Numbered from the stretch's first letter, positions 24,217-34,985 are shown. The stretch: 64,000 nucleotides of DNA from Heracleum sosnowskyi (GCA_030848705.1 CM061239.1:91246363-91310362), one strand, 5' to 3'. Made by a program: numbers and translations. Notes: generated by a model from the sequence alone, not told the origin.

Positions 24217-25633
24217 TTTGAAAGGAACAATGTTTGGAAGCTGGTGCGCAAGCCTAAGGACAGGAGTGTCATAGGCACAAGATGGGTGTTCAAAAACAAG
24301 ATGGATGAAAATGGCATAGTAACAAGCAACAAAGCTAGACTGGTTGCAAAAGGATATTCACAGGAAGAAGGAATTGATTTTGATGAAACCTTTGCTCCTG
24401 TTGCAGCCCATGCCAATTTCAAAGTCTATCAAATGGATGTGAAGAGTGCTTTTCTGAATGGGGAATTGGAAGAGGAGGTGTATGTAAGTCAACCTCCTGG
24501 TTTTGAAGATGATGATTTTCCAGACTATGTGTACTTCCTTTTCAAAGCACTCTATGGTTTGAAACAAGTTCCAAGAGCCTGATATGACACTTTCACAGTT
24601 CCTCCTTGAGAATCATTTCACTAGAGGTACTGTAGATAAAACTCTTTTTCACAGGGTTGTAAATGGCTCTACTATACTTGTTTAAATTTATGTAGATGAC
24701 ATAATCTTTGGGTCTACAGATGTGAATCTTTGTCAAAAGTTTGCCAAGCTTATGCAAAGTAAATATGAAATGAGCATGATGGGAGAATTAACTTACTTTC
24801 TTGGTCTTCAAGTAAAGAAAGTTAATGAAGGCATTTTCATTAGTCAAACAAAATATATTCATGATTTATTAAAGAAGTTTAACTTAATGGAATGCTCTCC
24901 TGCCAAAACTCCCATGCCTACTGCAACCAAACTTGAATTGAATACTAAGGAAAAATCTGTGGACATTTCAAGTTACAGAGGCATGGTAGGCTCACTTTTA
25001 TATTTAACAGCTAGTAGACCTGATATTATGTTTGCTACTTGTCTATGTGCTAGATTTCAGGCTGATCCTAGGGAATCCCATTTAGTTGCTATTAAAAGGA
25101 TTTTCAGATATCTCAAAGGAACACCAAACCTTGGCATTTGGTATCCTAGAGAATCTGGTTTTGAACTAATTGGTTATTCAGATACAGATTTTGCAGGATG
25201 TAAAATTGACAGGAAAAGCACAACTGGAACCTGTCAATTCCTAGGAAACAAGCTTGTGTCATGGTTCAGCAAGAAACAAAACTCAGTTTCCACCTCCACA
25301 GCTGAGGCTGAGTATATTGCAGCTAGAAGTTGTTGTGCACAGATTTTATGGATGAAAAATCAACTACCTGATTATGGATTAAGAGTTGAGAAAATTCCTA
25401 TTTTCTGTGACAACACTAGTGCCATTGCCATTACTGAGAATCCAGTGCAGCATTCAAGGACCAAGCACATTGACATCAAGTACCATTTCATTAGAGAACA
25501 TGTTATGAATGGTACTGTGGAGTTACATTTTGTTCCAAGTGAACAACAACTTGCAGACATCTTTACCAAGCCACTTGATGAATCAACATTCTCAAGATTA
25601 GTAAGTGAGCTGGGTATGCTAAATTTCTCTTAA
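24217..25633 (+). pseudogene. pol: SIRE-1 pol: broken RT and RNase H
   Basis: RT resumes in frame (RSVIGTRWVFKNKM, ARLVAKGYSQEEGIDFD). Compared with SIRE-2 it lacks about 12 codons after ETFAPVA (near 24404), between gttgca-like repeats. It then has TGA at 24580 in place of a conserved Trp codon, a frameshift around 24590-24600, and TAA at 24683-24685 just before the catalytic YVDD (24689-24700), which is intact. From about 24722 the frame is open to TAA 25631. It carries the RT thumb (MMGELTYFLGLQVK) and copia RNase H with SDTDFAGCKIDRKST, TAEAEYIAA, the segment IFCDNTSAI and a QQLADIFTKPL end. This copy cannot make active RT. Confidence 0.9.
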
Positions 25634-26173
25634 TTACTTTGAGATTTTTGCAAGTTAAGTTTGAAGCCAGAAATTTGCTATGTTTTTCTGTGAATTATTT
25701 TTCTCAGGAAAAAGTGAAATTTTGCCTAAGTCAAAATTACTATGTCAACGAAACGAACCATTTCGTTGACAGTCTTAGCATTTTTCTGGGTGTTTCGTTG
25801 ATAGCTCTTTTATATCAACGAAACGCAGCTTTATCAACGAAATAAGACGGGACTTTAACCGCCCAATCCTGATTCGTTGATTTAGCGTAATTAATCTGAA
25901 CCGTTGAAATTTGACACGTCCGTTACCACGATCTATGCATACACCCCTGTAAGTATAAATCATGGTAATTCTTTAAAAGTAACGGTTATATTTTTAAGCC
26001 AATCCAGTAATTTACATTTATTATTGGACTCTTTTTCTGAGAATTTTTGGGGGAGTATTTAAGAAATTCTATTTTCTTTATTTTCTTTTTACCTGTTCTC
26101 AAAAATTCCAAAGGCTTTTCTCTCTTCTTCTCTCTACCAAGCAATTTAGTTCGAAGCTCTTCTTCACACAACA
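25634..26173 (+). other. Spacer between pol and ORF2 with dense motif cluster (SIRE-1)
   Basis: No coding capacity. It holds seven TCAACG/CGTTGA motifs at 25745-25907 in both orientations (25745, 25764, 25796, 25815, 25834, 25875, 25902). A pyrimidine-rich tract (26075-26150) just before the ORF2 start could act as a leader or as part of a splice acceptor region for an ORF2 transcript; that use is inference. Confidence 0.6.
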
Positions 26174-27145
26174 ATGGCACCCATAGTCAAGCTTATGTCA
26201 GCAGGAGGGTTCATTTATGAAAAGAACAACTCAATTCCATTTGTTGTCAAGGAGGGTCCAAACAGTATCTTTTTCAAGATGATGGACTTCATGAAGAACT
26301 GCAAATTGAGCTATGCAATGTTTCACTCAATTCCTCTCTACAATGAGATAATCGAGGAGATTTGGACCTCGTGTGAGTATAGTGGAACAAACTGCACACT
26401 CCAATTCACCATCCAAGGAAAAGAGTACATAGTTAATTCTGATGTATTGCAAGCATGTTTACATATTCCTGAAAATAACTGTAATGCTTTGCCTACAAAT
26501 ACTGAAATGGTTAACTTGCTAAACTCCATAAACTACTCTTTGCCTACTGATAATCTGGGTAGAATAATTAGGAGAGGATTGGTTAGAGAATATAGTTATT
26601 TAGCTGATGCATTTATCAAGGTATTTTCTGGTAAGATTAGCAATTTTGATGCATTGACCAATTCTATGTTAATTCTATTTACCATGCTCCTAACTGATAG
26701 ATATTACAACTTTAGCACCCAACTTATGTATGAAATTGGTGCTAAGTTGGGTGATAAGGCTAATAGGAAAAAGAATATCTATTATGCTAGGTTTCTGATG
26801 ATGTTGGCTAATCATGTTAGTCCAACACCATTAGTTATCTCTAACCTTGTTTCCAAGTTTGAGTGTTTTGTGCAAGAGAAGAGAGTATTGACAGACATAC
26901 TGAGGCTGAACCACAATGGTGAGGTTCCAGTGGTGTATCTGCCAGTAATTGAGGTAACTACTGCTATCCCTTCTAGTATAATTGTTACTTCAACTGTATC
27001 ACCCAGTCCTGTTGCTGTGGAGTTTGTAGCTGTGACCCAACAGGCTCCTGCCCCAGCAACAACACCCAAAATCAAAGAAATCCTCCAAGCCAACCTCAGG
27101 TGCTTCCCAAAAGGCACCTGTTGTAAAATCCACTACACAACCTAA
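26174..27145 (+). pseudogene. SIRE-1 ORF2, N-terminal domain
   Basis: Starts at ATG 26174 in acaATGgca. About 250 residues form a compact domain of unknown function (FFKMMDFMKNCKLSYAMF, CTLQFTIQGKEYIVNSDVL, NFDALTNSMLILFTMLL, YYARFLMMLANHV), followed by a Val/Pro/Thr/Ala-rich linker. ORFs in this place in SIRE elements have been called env-like, but I see no signal peptide or clear transmembrane anchor. A frameshift near 27065-27110 throws reading into an early stop at 27143. The true frame continues in the next entry. SIRE-2 lacks this domain. Confidence 0.7.
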
Positions 27146-27800
27146 GGGGAGTGTTGTAGGTGCTGTGAGAGGTGAGGGAAGGGGTTAACATAAAAGAAAC
27201 CCTAAGGATAAGGAAGGAAAGATGAGTGAGATCCAGCCAAGCCCCATTGTGTCTTCCCAACAAGGCACAATGAGTAATATGGATTTAAGCACAAGTCTAA
27301 TTGCATCCTCCCAAAAGGATGTAATTATTGAAACCAGCTCTCCTCCAAGAGCACACTCTAAGAGGGTAAGGGACACTTCAAGCCCACAGTCTACTTTTTC
27401 CCAATACCAAAGGAGGGTGAAACAAAAATCCAAGGGTTCACAGGGTGCACACACTCTGGAAGCTACACTTCCAGTTTCACAAATTCAGTTTGATGTAACC
27501 CCTATCATTACTCTGGGGTTACAGTCCCATTCTCTAAACATCAACCTTGAACTATCTCCATCAAATTCACCAACTCTATCTCTAGATGTGGACATGATCC
27601 ATTCATCTATTCCTGATTCTCCAACTCTAATCTTGGAGAAGCCCCACTCTGAAGCTGGTGGCCATCACTTGTTAAGTGATTTATTGGGCCATCAACCAAT
27701 TTTTTCTGAAGTTGCAAGAGGATCTGTGGACCAATCTCTAAAATCAATCACCACAGATTCTACTGTAATTTCACTTTCTCAAAGTGCTTTATTGACTTCA

Positions 27801-27885
27801 TCAACGAAACAGCTTCTTTCGTTGACAAGTGTTTCTCCATCAACGGTATCCATACCGTTGACAGTTCAAACTACCATTCCGTTGA
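27801..27885. repeat. Five-motif cluster inside ORF2 (SIRE-1)
   Basis: TCAACG/CGTTGA at 27801, 27820, 27840, 27856 and 27880, in alternating orientation, within 85 bases of coding sequence. Confidence 0.85.
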
Positions 27886-29222
27886 TAGGTCAATCTACAC
27901 CCCTTATTGCAAATCCAGTTGTTTCCACAACTAGTGTAGATGACCTGGTGGTAGTTGAGACACTTTTAGGTTTGAGAGGGAGTGAAATTGAGAGGCTGGC
28001 TTGCAGCCAGGCAAAAGAAGAGACTGAAAGTGAGAGGCTGGCTATTTCTTCCAGCCAGGCAAAAGGAGAGATTGAGAGTACCACCTTAGTAGGTGAAGGT
28101 GAGGGTGTGAGAGGTGTGAGCCATGGGGAGCCCATGATGCAAGAAAAGAGTGGAGAGAGAGAAGGGACTACAGGAGCAATAAGGATGGAAGCAGCCATTG
28201 CTAGTGAGTTAATGGGGGTCAGTGAGGGAGAAAGGGAACTTACCTTCCAAGAGCATTATCAACAAACTCTGGATAGTATTTCCCTGGATCCTGAGACCTT
28301 TACTCATCCTGTGTCAGCCTATCAAATTATGGCTCAACAGGGCAATGTGGAGGCAGAAAGGTCACTCAATTTAATTCATACTACTGCATCAATGCAAAGA
28401 GCAAAGGATGCCCTGACCAATCTATCTCCAGCAGCTGCAGCAAGTGGAGACTTCATTTTTTCTGATGATGAGGACAACTTTGGTGACAATTTACAGGTGG
28501 CCACTTCTACACAGACTGGGACTTCTGTGATGCTTCCTACACCAAACTGGCTTTCTCAAGATATGCATGGTAGATCCAACTTGGATGCTGCTATTACAAG
28601 GCAGTACAATGAGGCATATCTAGATCATGAGTCAGCAACTGCAAGGGACAAGAAATTCTACAAGGCCATAATGGATTCTCTGGAAATTCAAAGGCTACAA
28701 ATGTTGCAGACAAGGATTGAGGCTACAGAAATCAAGGATTCAATTAGCAACCTTAGGGATGCTACTGACAGGAGGCTAGATGAAAAGCTTCCTCTTCACA
28801 CTGTCTCCAAAATGTCAAGGTTTTTCACCAAGGAACCTGAAGTGTCTTCATCTTTGAAAACTCTCTCCTCTAGAGTGGACAAAGTTAAAGCTACACTTTC
28901 TCACATGCAGAAGGAACAGAAGAAGCAAACTCAGCTACTCACCCAGCTTCTGGCAGCTCAAGGAATCCCTATCATCTCAATTGATGATAACAAAACGGGG
29001 GAGAAAACTAAGGAGCTTGATATACAAATCACAAAGGTTTTGGTCCCAGCCATCTCCTTACCAGAAGAGCCATTAGCAATGGGGGAGTTTGGAAAGAAGA
29101 AAAATGATGGTATTGACCTGATCCAGGAAGCCTCTATGAGGATGAAACTTGCAGAACTGATTAAGGATCACTGGTCAAATATAGAAGCAAGAGTAAAGAA
29201 GTTAGCTGACACTGCAAAGGCA

Positions 29223-29297
29223 TCAACGGTTCAAGCTACTTCAATACCTCCATCAACGGATCAACCATCAACGAATGCCATGGTTCTAGTATCAACG
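29223..29297. repeat. Four-motif cluster inside ORF2 (SIRE-1)
   Basis: TCAACG at 29223, 29253, 29268 and 29292, all in one orientation, in a Ser/Thr/Pro-rich stretch of ORF2. Confidence 0.8.
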
Positions 29298-29726
29298 GAA
29301 TGGGAGCCACAGACCAATTCTTTCTATCAGGTAGAGCCCCTTCTACATGGAGTCACTCAAGGTCCAAGGAAGGAAAAAGGACAAACTTCATGCATTAGGG
29401 ATGTGGTACAAGCTACACTCCAAAGAAGCTTATCTCCCAAGTCCCCTGCTAAACCAAAAGGCAAAAATATAGCAAGGATTCTCTATCCAACACCTTATCC
29501 AGATGAGCTCAAGCTTCTTGGTCTACTTATCACAAAGAGCAAGAAAAGCAATGATCCTGAGATAAGGAAGCAAAGGGCAATTGTCTATAGGAATGGACAA
29601 GAAATCTGTGTTTGGGCTGGTCACCCAAACTTTGCTGAAGCTAAAGCTGAAGAGTCAGAAAGAGCAGCAATGCAAGCACTTGCAGTTGCTCAATCTCTTG
29701 ATGAAGAAGAAAGACAGCAAGAATAA

Positions 29727-30665
29727 AAAGCAAGAGAGGAAAGGAGTGTAAAGAAGAGCACAAGGCAACCAAAGGCTAGAGCTAAAAGGAATCTGGACTT
29801 TGACAAAGAGGATTCTCAGGACACTGCTCAAGCCTCTTCCACAATAAGTGCACATCAAATTCCTATTGATCAATCTCATGAAGGAAAATTGGCATGTGAT
29901 CCTGCACATCCTGTCAACTTTCATGATCAACCAATCATGCCAAAAGAGGAGCCTATTGAATTTGATGAAGCCTATTTTCCAAGGTTCCTATTTGAAAAGG
30001 ATCAGCCAACAAAGTCAAAGAAAAGGGCTCTCCAGGCAAAGCCAATATTTGTGAGAAAGCCACAACCTCAGAAACCCCCTTCAAATCCAGAGGACTGCAT
30101 GTACATTGCTGACATCAGGGAAGAATCTAGCTTACATCTTGATTTAGACAACCTGGTGGAAGTAAGGGGCATTGCACCTTCTCAAAAGTTGCCTGAAAGA
30201 TTAGTTTTCACATTCAAGGGTGGTAGAGAGCAAGTGTGGCCTCTCTACAGGATTTTAGGAGAAGACTACCAAACACTACTCATAGTGTTTAGATGCTTGA
30301 AGAAGGACTTTGGCTTCACCAAAACAGCCAAGTCTGAGGTGGTCTCCAAAATATGTCAAATAAAGGCTAGCTGGAACAAACCTGAGGCTCTTCCCAGAAT
30401 GCTCAGAGTGCCCTCAACAGGAAAGAAGATCCATCTTCAACCTTACTGGATGATGGAATTTAAGGACAAGGACAACTGCAGAAGATTCTTCAGGATGGAA
30501 GACCAGCTGGATAAAGCATCTAATCAAACTCTAAAGGTTATGCAATCCATGCTTGGTGATCAAGATGAGGAAGAGAAGATCTTTTACAAAAGGCTACAGG
30601 TCCAAATTGAGGAAAACAACTCTAAGAGAGGGAAGAAGACTATGCCACAAAGAAGACCAAGATGA
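29727..30665 (+). pseudogene. SIRE-1 ORF2, C-terminal domain
   Basis: In frame with the central part after TAA 29724. It begins Lys/Arg-rich, then has a conserved-looking globular region from about 30090: CMYIADIREESSLHLDLD, ERLVFTFKGGREQVWPLY, LLIVFRCLKKDFGFTKTAKS, HLQPYWMMEFKDKDNCRRFF. It ends in a very basic tail (KRGKKTMPQRRPR) before TGA 30663. The basic tail would suit nucleic-acid binding. SIRE-2 ORF2 ends with a comparable region (LKKDFLLYFKADGRVYRVG), so the C-terminus is the part shared by both ORF2 proteins. Confidence 0.68.
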
Positions 30666-30851
30666 ATCATGTGCTCAGTCTAGAGGAGCATTTCTGGGCA
30701 TCAGTCTTGTAAGTCTTGTACTTTGTTCAAAATATTATGAAGCTTAATGCATTTTCTACTTTTGTAATTTATAATGTATCTGAGTGTTTTTGTTATCATC
30801 AAGTCTTTTGATTTATGGCTGTTATTCTATCAGTCATAAATTGGGGGAGAT
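30666..30851 (+). other. 3' untranslated region and polypurine tract of SIRE-1
   Basis: Short non-coding stretch ending aaattgggggagat directly before the 3' LTR. The purine run would prime plus-strand synthesis. The same tract (ttgggggagat) ends SIRE-2. Confidence 0.85.
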
Positions 30852-31906
30852 TGTTAGGAATATGTTGTTCTTGATGAGCCTATGGATGAAACAACTATTT
30901 ATGATATTGATAAACATAAAACACTTAGTAGAATTTGTGTAAAGTCATTTTGTAGCTGTCAACGAAATGGCATGCTTTGCAGCATTCCGTTGACAGGAAG
31001 CTCATCAACGAAATGAGTAATGTAGCAATTGCACTGTACAATACTTCACAGTTTGATATGCATTTTGTTTTATGTATTAGATAGGTTTTCTAAGTCATGT
31101 TGACTAAGTACTAGATAGGCAAAATAGGTTGGTTAATTGTAAATATCTTGTGCCTTGTAATTTTGCCTAAGTGAAGACATGTCAACGGAATGAAGATTAC
31201 TCATCAACGGAATGAAGTTTACTCATCAACGAAATGGAGTTTACTCATCAACGAAATGGAGAATAAAGCTATCAACAAAACACATCTCTCTGCTATCAAC
31301 GAATCATTATTGCTTTTCTGAACAGTTGACAAAGTGATAGTGACAGTTTACTGTACTGATCTAAAAGGTGATGTGGGAGTGTACTTTGCATTGGAAACCA
31401 TTAAAATGGACATGGGGAATAAGGAAACATCCCAGTTTCCATTTGGGTTCTTGGGAGTGATCATAATAAGCATGAAGACAAAAGCAAGGATCTCCAAGGA
31501 CCACTGGATAAAGGGATGAAAAGCAAACTATTGGCGGTTACCTTTAGTGTACTCTAGTGTAGCCAAAAGTAGCTTTGTAAACTTGTGAATATATAACCAA
31601 GTGTAGCAGTTAAAATAAAGAGAGAGAAGAAAAACAAATAGATTGTATTAGCTATCTTTGAGAGCATTTTTCTTCTCTACATTCTTGTAACTGAGCAACT
31701 GTGTACATTTTGTATCACAGATTAATTCCGCAATAAAAATCACTTCAGTTGGATCATCAAACAATCCAACTGAAATTATTTATGTGCTTGTGATTTTTAC
31801 TTTAAGTTCATTTTTATTTGCAAGTTGTTTTAAGTTTAAGAAATATCAAGAATTGTATTCAACCCCCCCCCCCTCTACAATTCTGTTAGGTCATTTGGGA
31901 TTAACA
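30852..31906 (+). repeat. SIRE-1 3' LTR
   Basis: 1,055 bp, TGTTAGGAAT to GATTAACA. It contains the 33 bp missing from the 5' LTR (near 30880-30915), a longer C run near 31864-31873, TATA-like tatataa at 31590-31596, and eight of the nine motif copies. Confidence 0.94.
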
Positions 31907-31911
31907 CCCTC
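31907..31911. repeat. Target-site duplication of SIRE-1, right
   Basis: ccctc, matching 4616-4620. Confidence 0.93.
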
Positions 31912-32238
31912 AATCTGCGTTCCTAGTTGGCCAATAATCCCTTCCCAGCACTTCTCGAAAGTGCCGGGGAAGTTAGCATCATACTCCGTAGTAAGGAGGT
32001 CATCAAACTCCTTCGAAGCTTTATACTCAGCTATCACTTCTTCGCGGCCTCTTTGAAGGCGTGCCTCTAGCTGACAGACTCTTTCCTTCTCATCTACCAA
32101 CTCCCTCTCAGCAACTCTAAACCTCTCAAAATTAGCCTCGGAAGCAGCAAAGTATCGATTCCTGTCTCTCTCAGCAATAGCCTTTTCGGCCCTAGACGTC
32201 CTCAGGTTTCGTAAGGAATCCTGATGATAGGCGTTGGC

Positions 32239-32320
32239 CTACGAAATAAAGTGTGGATTTAAGAATAAATTCACAGATAAATAAAAAGTAAATGAAAACA
32301 ATTTAAGTTTGAAAGCATAC
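32239..32320 (-). other. Predicted intron 2 of Tat antisense gene
   Basis: 82 bp, minus-strand GTATGC to CGTAG, T-rich. Removing it joins two frames with coherent coding sequence. Confidence 0.65.
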
Positions 32321-32661
32321 CGTAGCAATGTCCTAGGAGCCCATAAGCTCGATTTGTAGATCCTCGGAGGAATCCACAATATGAGCCCAGTCCCGTGGAG
32401 TAACCACATTTTTGGACCACTCTGCAGCGGCCTGAGAATCCCCAACTGCGGTGTCTTTGTTACGAAGACCCCACTTAACAACGAAAGGGTTGGGATCTTC
32501 GTCAACCCTTGTTGGCGGTTCAGCAAGAAAAATAGGTACCTTCCCTGTGGAAGAGCCACTTTCAGTACGGCCCCTCTTGGAGACCCCCTCCACGGCAACA
32601 GAGGTCCCAGAAGCAGCAGCAACTTCTCGCCTCTTGAAAACTTGGGCAAGCAAGTCTTGAG

Positions 32662-32746
32662 CTGAAAAGTACAACAAGATAACATTAGCTACAAAGCAAG
32701 ATAGTCAATAAAATGAATAAACAATCTAGTTGGCTGAATAAATTAC
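32662..32746 (-). other. Predicted intron 1 of Tat antisense gene
   Basis: 85 bp, minus-strand GTAATT to TTTTCAG. The upstream exon ends ...SDLGPEG and the next begins AQDLLAQVFKRRE. Confidence 0.7.
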
Positions 32747-33583
32747 CCTCGGGACCCAAGTCACTAAGGCCATGTGACTGAAGGGAGGCCTCAGAAACTA
32801 AAAGGTTGCAGTGATGAAGATTGTCTGAAGTAAGGGCTTCGACAACTGCAGCCTCCTCAATTCCAAGTTTTAAACTACGAACAGCCCCATCTTGGGCTTC
32901 ACAGAATCCCGGCCTAAAGTAATTATCCCAACTATCCCCCTCTATGTATATATAAAACCATTCCTTTTTCCATTTGGGCAAAAAGTCTGGCCCACTATCA
33001 GAGATAAAACAACTACGGTTGAGGCTCCTATGCTGAATTTTGACCCAACCCGCTCTTTGAGGAGCGTTGACAAACTTAAAGAGATACCTAAAAAAAGAAA
33101 CGCTAGGTTCGAAACCATGTTTCTTACACTGAACAATGAAACTGTAAATAAATCTCCAAGCATTAGGTTGGAGTTGAGTCGGACAGACTTGGGCTTCAGC
33201 TAAAAGTCTAAAAACGAAAGAAGGGGGAGGTAATCTAAACCCAGCATAAAAGGTTTCTTTATAGATCCTGATTGCACCAGGTTTGTGATAACAAGCCCTA
33301 TCATTTGGGCCGGGAACTTCAGCCCGATAAGGCCCATTTATGCCAAATAAAACGGATATTGCCTCTATATCTTTCTGTTTGTATTTTGAAGGAAAGTTGT
33401 AAGCCTCTAAATGAAAGAGGTTAGGGAAGGCTTCCCCAAATTCATCTAATAAATCCCTAAGGGAAAAACAGAGGCATGAACAAGGGAACGTTTGTTACCT
33501 CTAGTGGCGGCCCGGGGAACACGGGTAGAACCTTGTGGAGGTTGAGAAAGTTGAGACTGTTGGGAAGAATCGGAATCTGCCAT

Positions 33584-34108
33584 TGATGATCCTTGGTTGA
33601 AAGCTTGAGACCTTGGAGAATGGTGGAGAAGATAAATCTTCAAACAAAAACTTCAAAGAAAGCCGGAAAATGAAACCCTAGCAGAGCAAACTTAAAGATG
33701 TGAGAAATAAAAGTGAACAGAAAGCTCACACCTCCACTCAATTTATAGAAAAAGTTTGCAGGTTGAAATCCCTAACTTACCTGCTATACCAGGTAAATGG
33801 GCCAAGGAACAAGTAATTGGGCCTATTTTAGGCGCCAAAGCCCATGCTTTCAAAATTCAAATGAAATTTTGGAGGGATATTTGAGATTCTAGAACGTCCC
33901 TTAAAATTCTATCAAATTCTGGAAGGACCTTGAGGATTCTAGAAGCTCCTTAGAGTTTTAAATAAATTCCTAGAAACTATTAAAGGCCGAAATTTATGAG
34001 CCCAAAGGAAGAACCCATGACAAAAATAATGGGCTAAAAACCCAACAAAGATTTTGTTAACTATATATATATTTTTATATATAAACAAAAATAAAAGGTG
34101 GCACGCCT
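33584..34108 (-). other. Upstream region of the Tat antisense gene
   Basis: Non-coding, reading away from the ATG at 33583. It would hold the leader and promoter of the antisense gene. No convincing TATA box was selected; an A/T run lies near 34055-34082. Confidence 0.4.
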
Positions 34109-34570
34109 GCGAAGCAGTCTCCTGTGCGTGGTTCTCAAATGCACCTTATAGGCGGGTGTCACCCACGCCCAGGGGACAAAATAAACTAGCCACACAAAAA
34201 AAAAAATCGCGAACAACGCCCAGGAGACAGCCTTGTGGGCGTTGCTTGGAAACATGCCTTGTAGGCGGGGATAAGCCACGCACAGAAGACATAAACTGGC
34301 CACACAAAATAATAATAATAATAATAATAAAAAATCGCGAACAACGCCCAGGAGACAACCTTGTGGGCGTTGCTTGGAAGCATGCCTTGTAGGCGGGGAT
34401 AAGCCACGCACAGAAGACAATAGCAGCTGGCCACGATTTTTTTTTTATATAAAAAAAAAATTATTAATTCTCGAACCGCGCCCAGGAAGCAGCCTGGGAC
34501 GCGTGCTTTCTTTGTTTGCCTTGTATGCGGGGCTCATGCACACCCTCCGCAATCTGCATGCTCAAGCAAA
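34109..34570. repeat. Tandem repeat array in the Tat 3' untranslated region
   Basis: About four units of 100-130 bp: a diverged first unit (34109-34206), two good copies (34207-34334 and 34335-34470) and a diverged last unit (34471-34570). The core words are GCGAACAACGCCCAGGAGAC, TGCCTTGTAGGCGGGG and ATAAGCCACGCACAGAAGAC. A/T linkers differ in length, including an (AAT)n run near 34309-34330. Tandem repeats here are known in Tat elements and can seed satellites. Hydrophobic minus-strand frames across it are by-products of the repeats. Confidence 0.85.
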
Positions 34571-34985
34571 CAAAAAACCCCAAGGCTGTAGTTGGCTGAC
34601 ACGTGTTATGCTGCTATGTGTGGGAGGAGACAAGGAATACAAAAACAAAAGAAAAATTCAGAAATTGCAAATAAATAGCCAAAAGCTATTTAAAATTTTT
34701 AGAAAATTTCTAAAAATTCAGAAAATACCTGAAAAAATAGAAAATAATTTTTTAAATTATTTTCTTGATTTTGGGAAAATATTTTATACACTTTTGAAAT
34801 ATTTCAAGAAATATTTCTAAAAATACCTGTGGGTACAAGAAAAATTCCTAAAATATTAGGAAAATTACGGAAAAATACAAGGTGAATTATTTAAATATTC
34901 CCTTGATAAATAATGACAATAAAAAGACCCCGAACCTCGAGAAAGGTCAATATAATTTCTACGAAAGCTTAAAAAGTTTTCCTAG
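34571..34985. other. A/T-rich 3' untranslated region of Tat element
   Basis: Low-complexity sequence with repeated AAAATTTCTAAAA-type words. No gene is seen. Confidence 0.5.

Larger units (their letters stand above)
27146..29726 (+). pseudogene. SIRE-1 ORF2, central part
   Basis: Same protein as the upstream part after a frameshift, with a further stop at TAA 27186-27188. The first open methionine is at 27222. The product is Ser/Thr/Pro/Leu-rich and low in complexity (for example HSLNINLELSPSNSPTLSLD). It has a motif cluster at 27801-27885 coding for STKQLLSLTS-like words, then acidic patches. A coiled-coil region lies about 28650-28960 (QRLQMLQTRIEATEIKDS; SRVDKVKATLSHMQKEQKKQ), followed by a basic nuclear-signal-like stretch (KSPAKPKGK). 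TAA at 29724 is an internal nonsense codon, since the same frame continues to 30665. Function unknown. Confidence 0.68.
4621..31906 (+). mobile_element. SIRE/Maximus-like Ty1/copia element (SIRE-1), interrupted by a nested element
   Basis: Complete from LTR to LTR, with ccctc target duplications. The order is 5' LTR, PBS, gag, (nested insertion 7422-21562), gag end, pol (protease, integrase, RT, RNase H), long ORF2, polypurine tract, 3' LTR. The copia order (integrase before RT), a very long gag with coiled coil and extra zinc knuckles, and a large ORF after pol point to the SIRE/Maximus lineage. Without the nested insert it is about 13.1 kb. By eye the LTRs differ at about 7 bases plus small indels in ~1 kb, so insertion is recent, yet the genes hold at least eight disabling changes. 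Confidence 0.93.
31907..33583 (-). pseudogene. Tat antisense accessory gene with two introns
   Basis: Minus-strand gene starting at ATG 33583 (MADSDSSQQSQLSQ). A frameshift lies near 33455. The main exon then runs to 32747 and holds a domain with FHLEAYNFPSKYKQKD, FGINGPYRAE, YAGFRLPPPSFVFRLL and QLQPNAWRFIYSF. This matches what I know of the 'putative gypsy type transposon' family (PF04195) found as extra ORFs in Tat elements. The introns are 32662-32746 (GTAATT...TTTCAG) and 32239-32320 (GTATGC...TCGTAG). The middle exon ends with an in-frame TAG near 32333. The last exon is coiled-coil rich (RERDRNRYF-like, ELVDEKERVCQLEARLQ) and is cut at 31907 by SIRE-1, resuming at 4620. Function is unknown. 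Confidence 0.75.

Noticed and set aside
34061..34434. Hydrophobic minus-strand frames over the Tat tandem repeats
   Set aside because: Several overlapping frames on both strands repeat with the DNA units. The poly-Tyr and poly-Leu runs come from (AAT)n and similar linkers.
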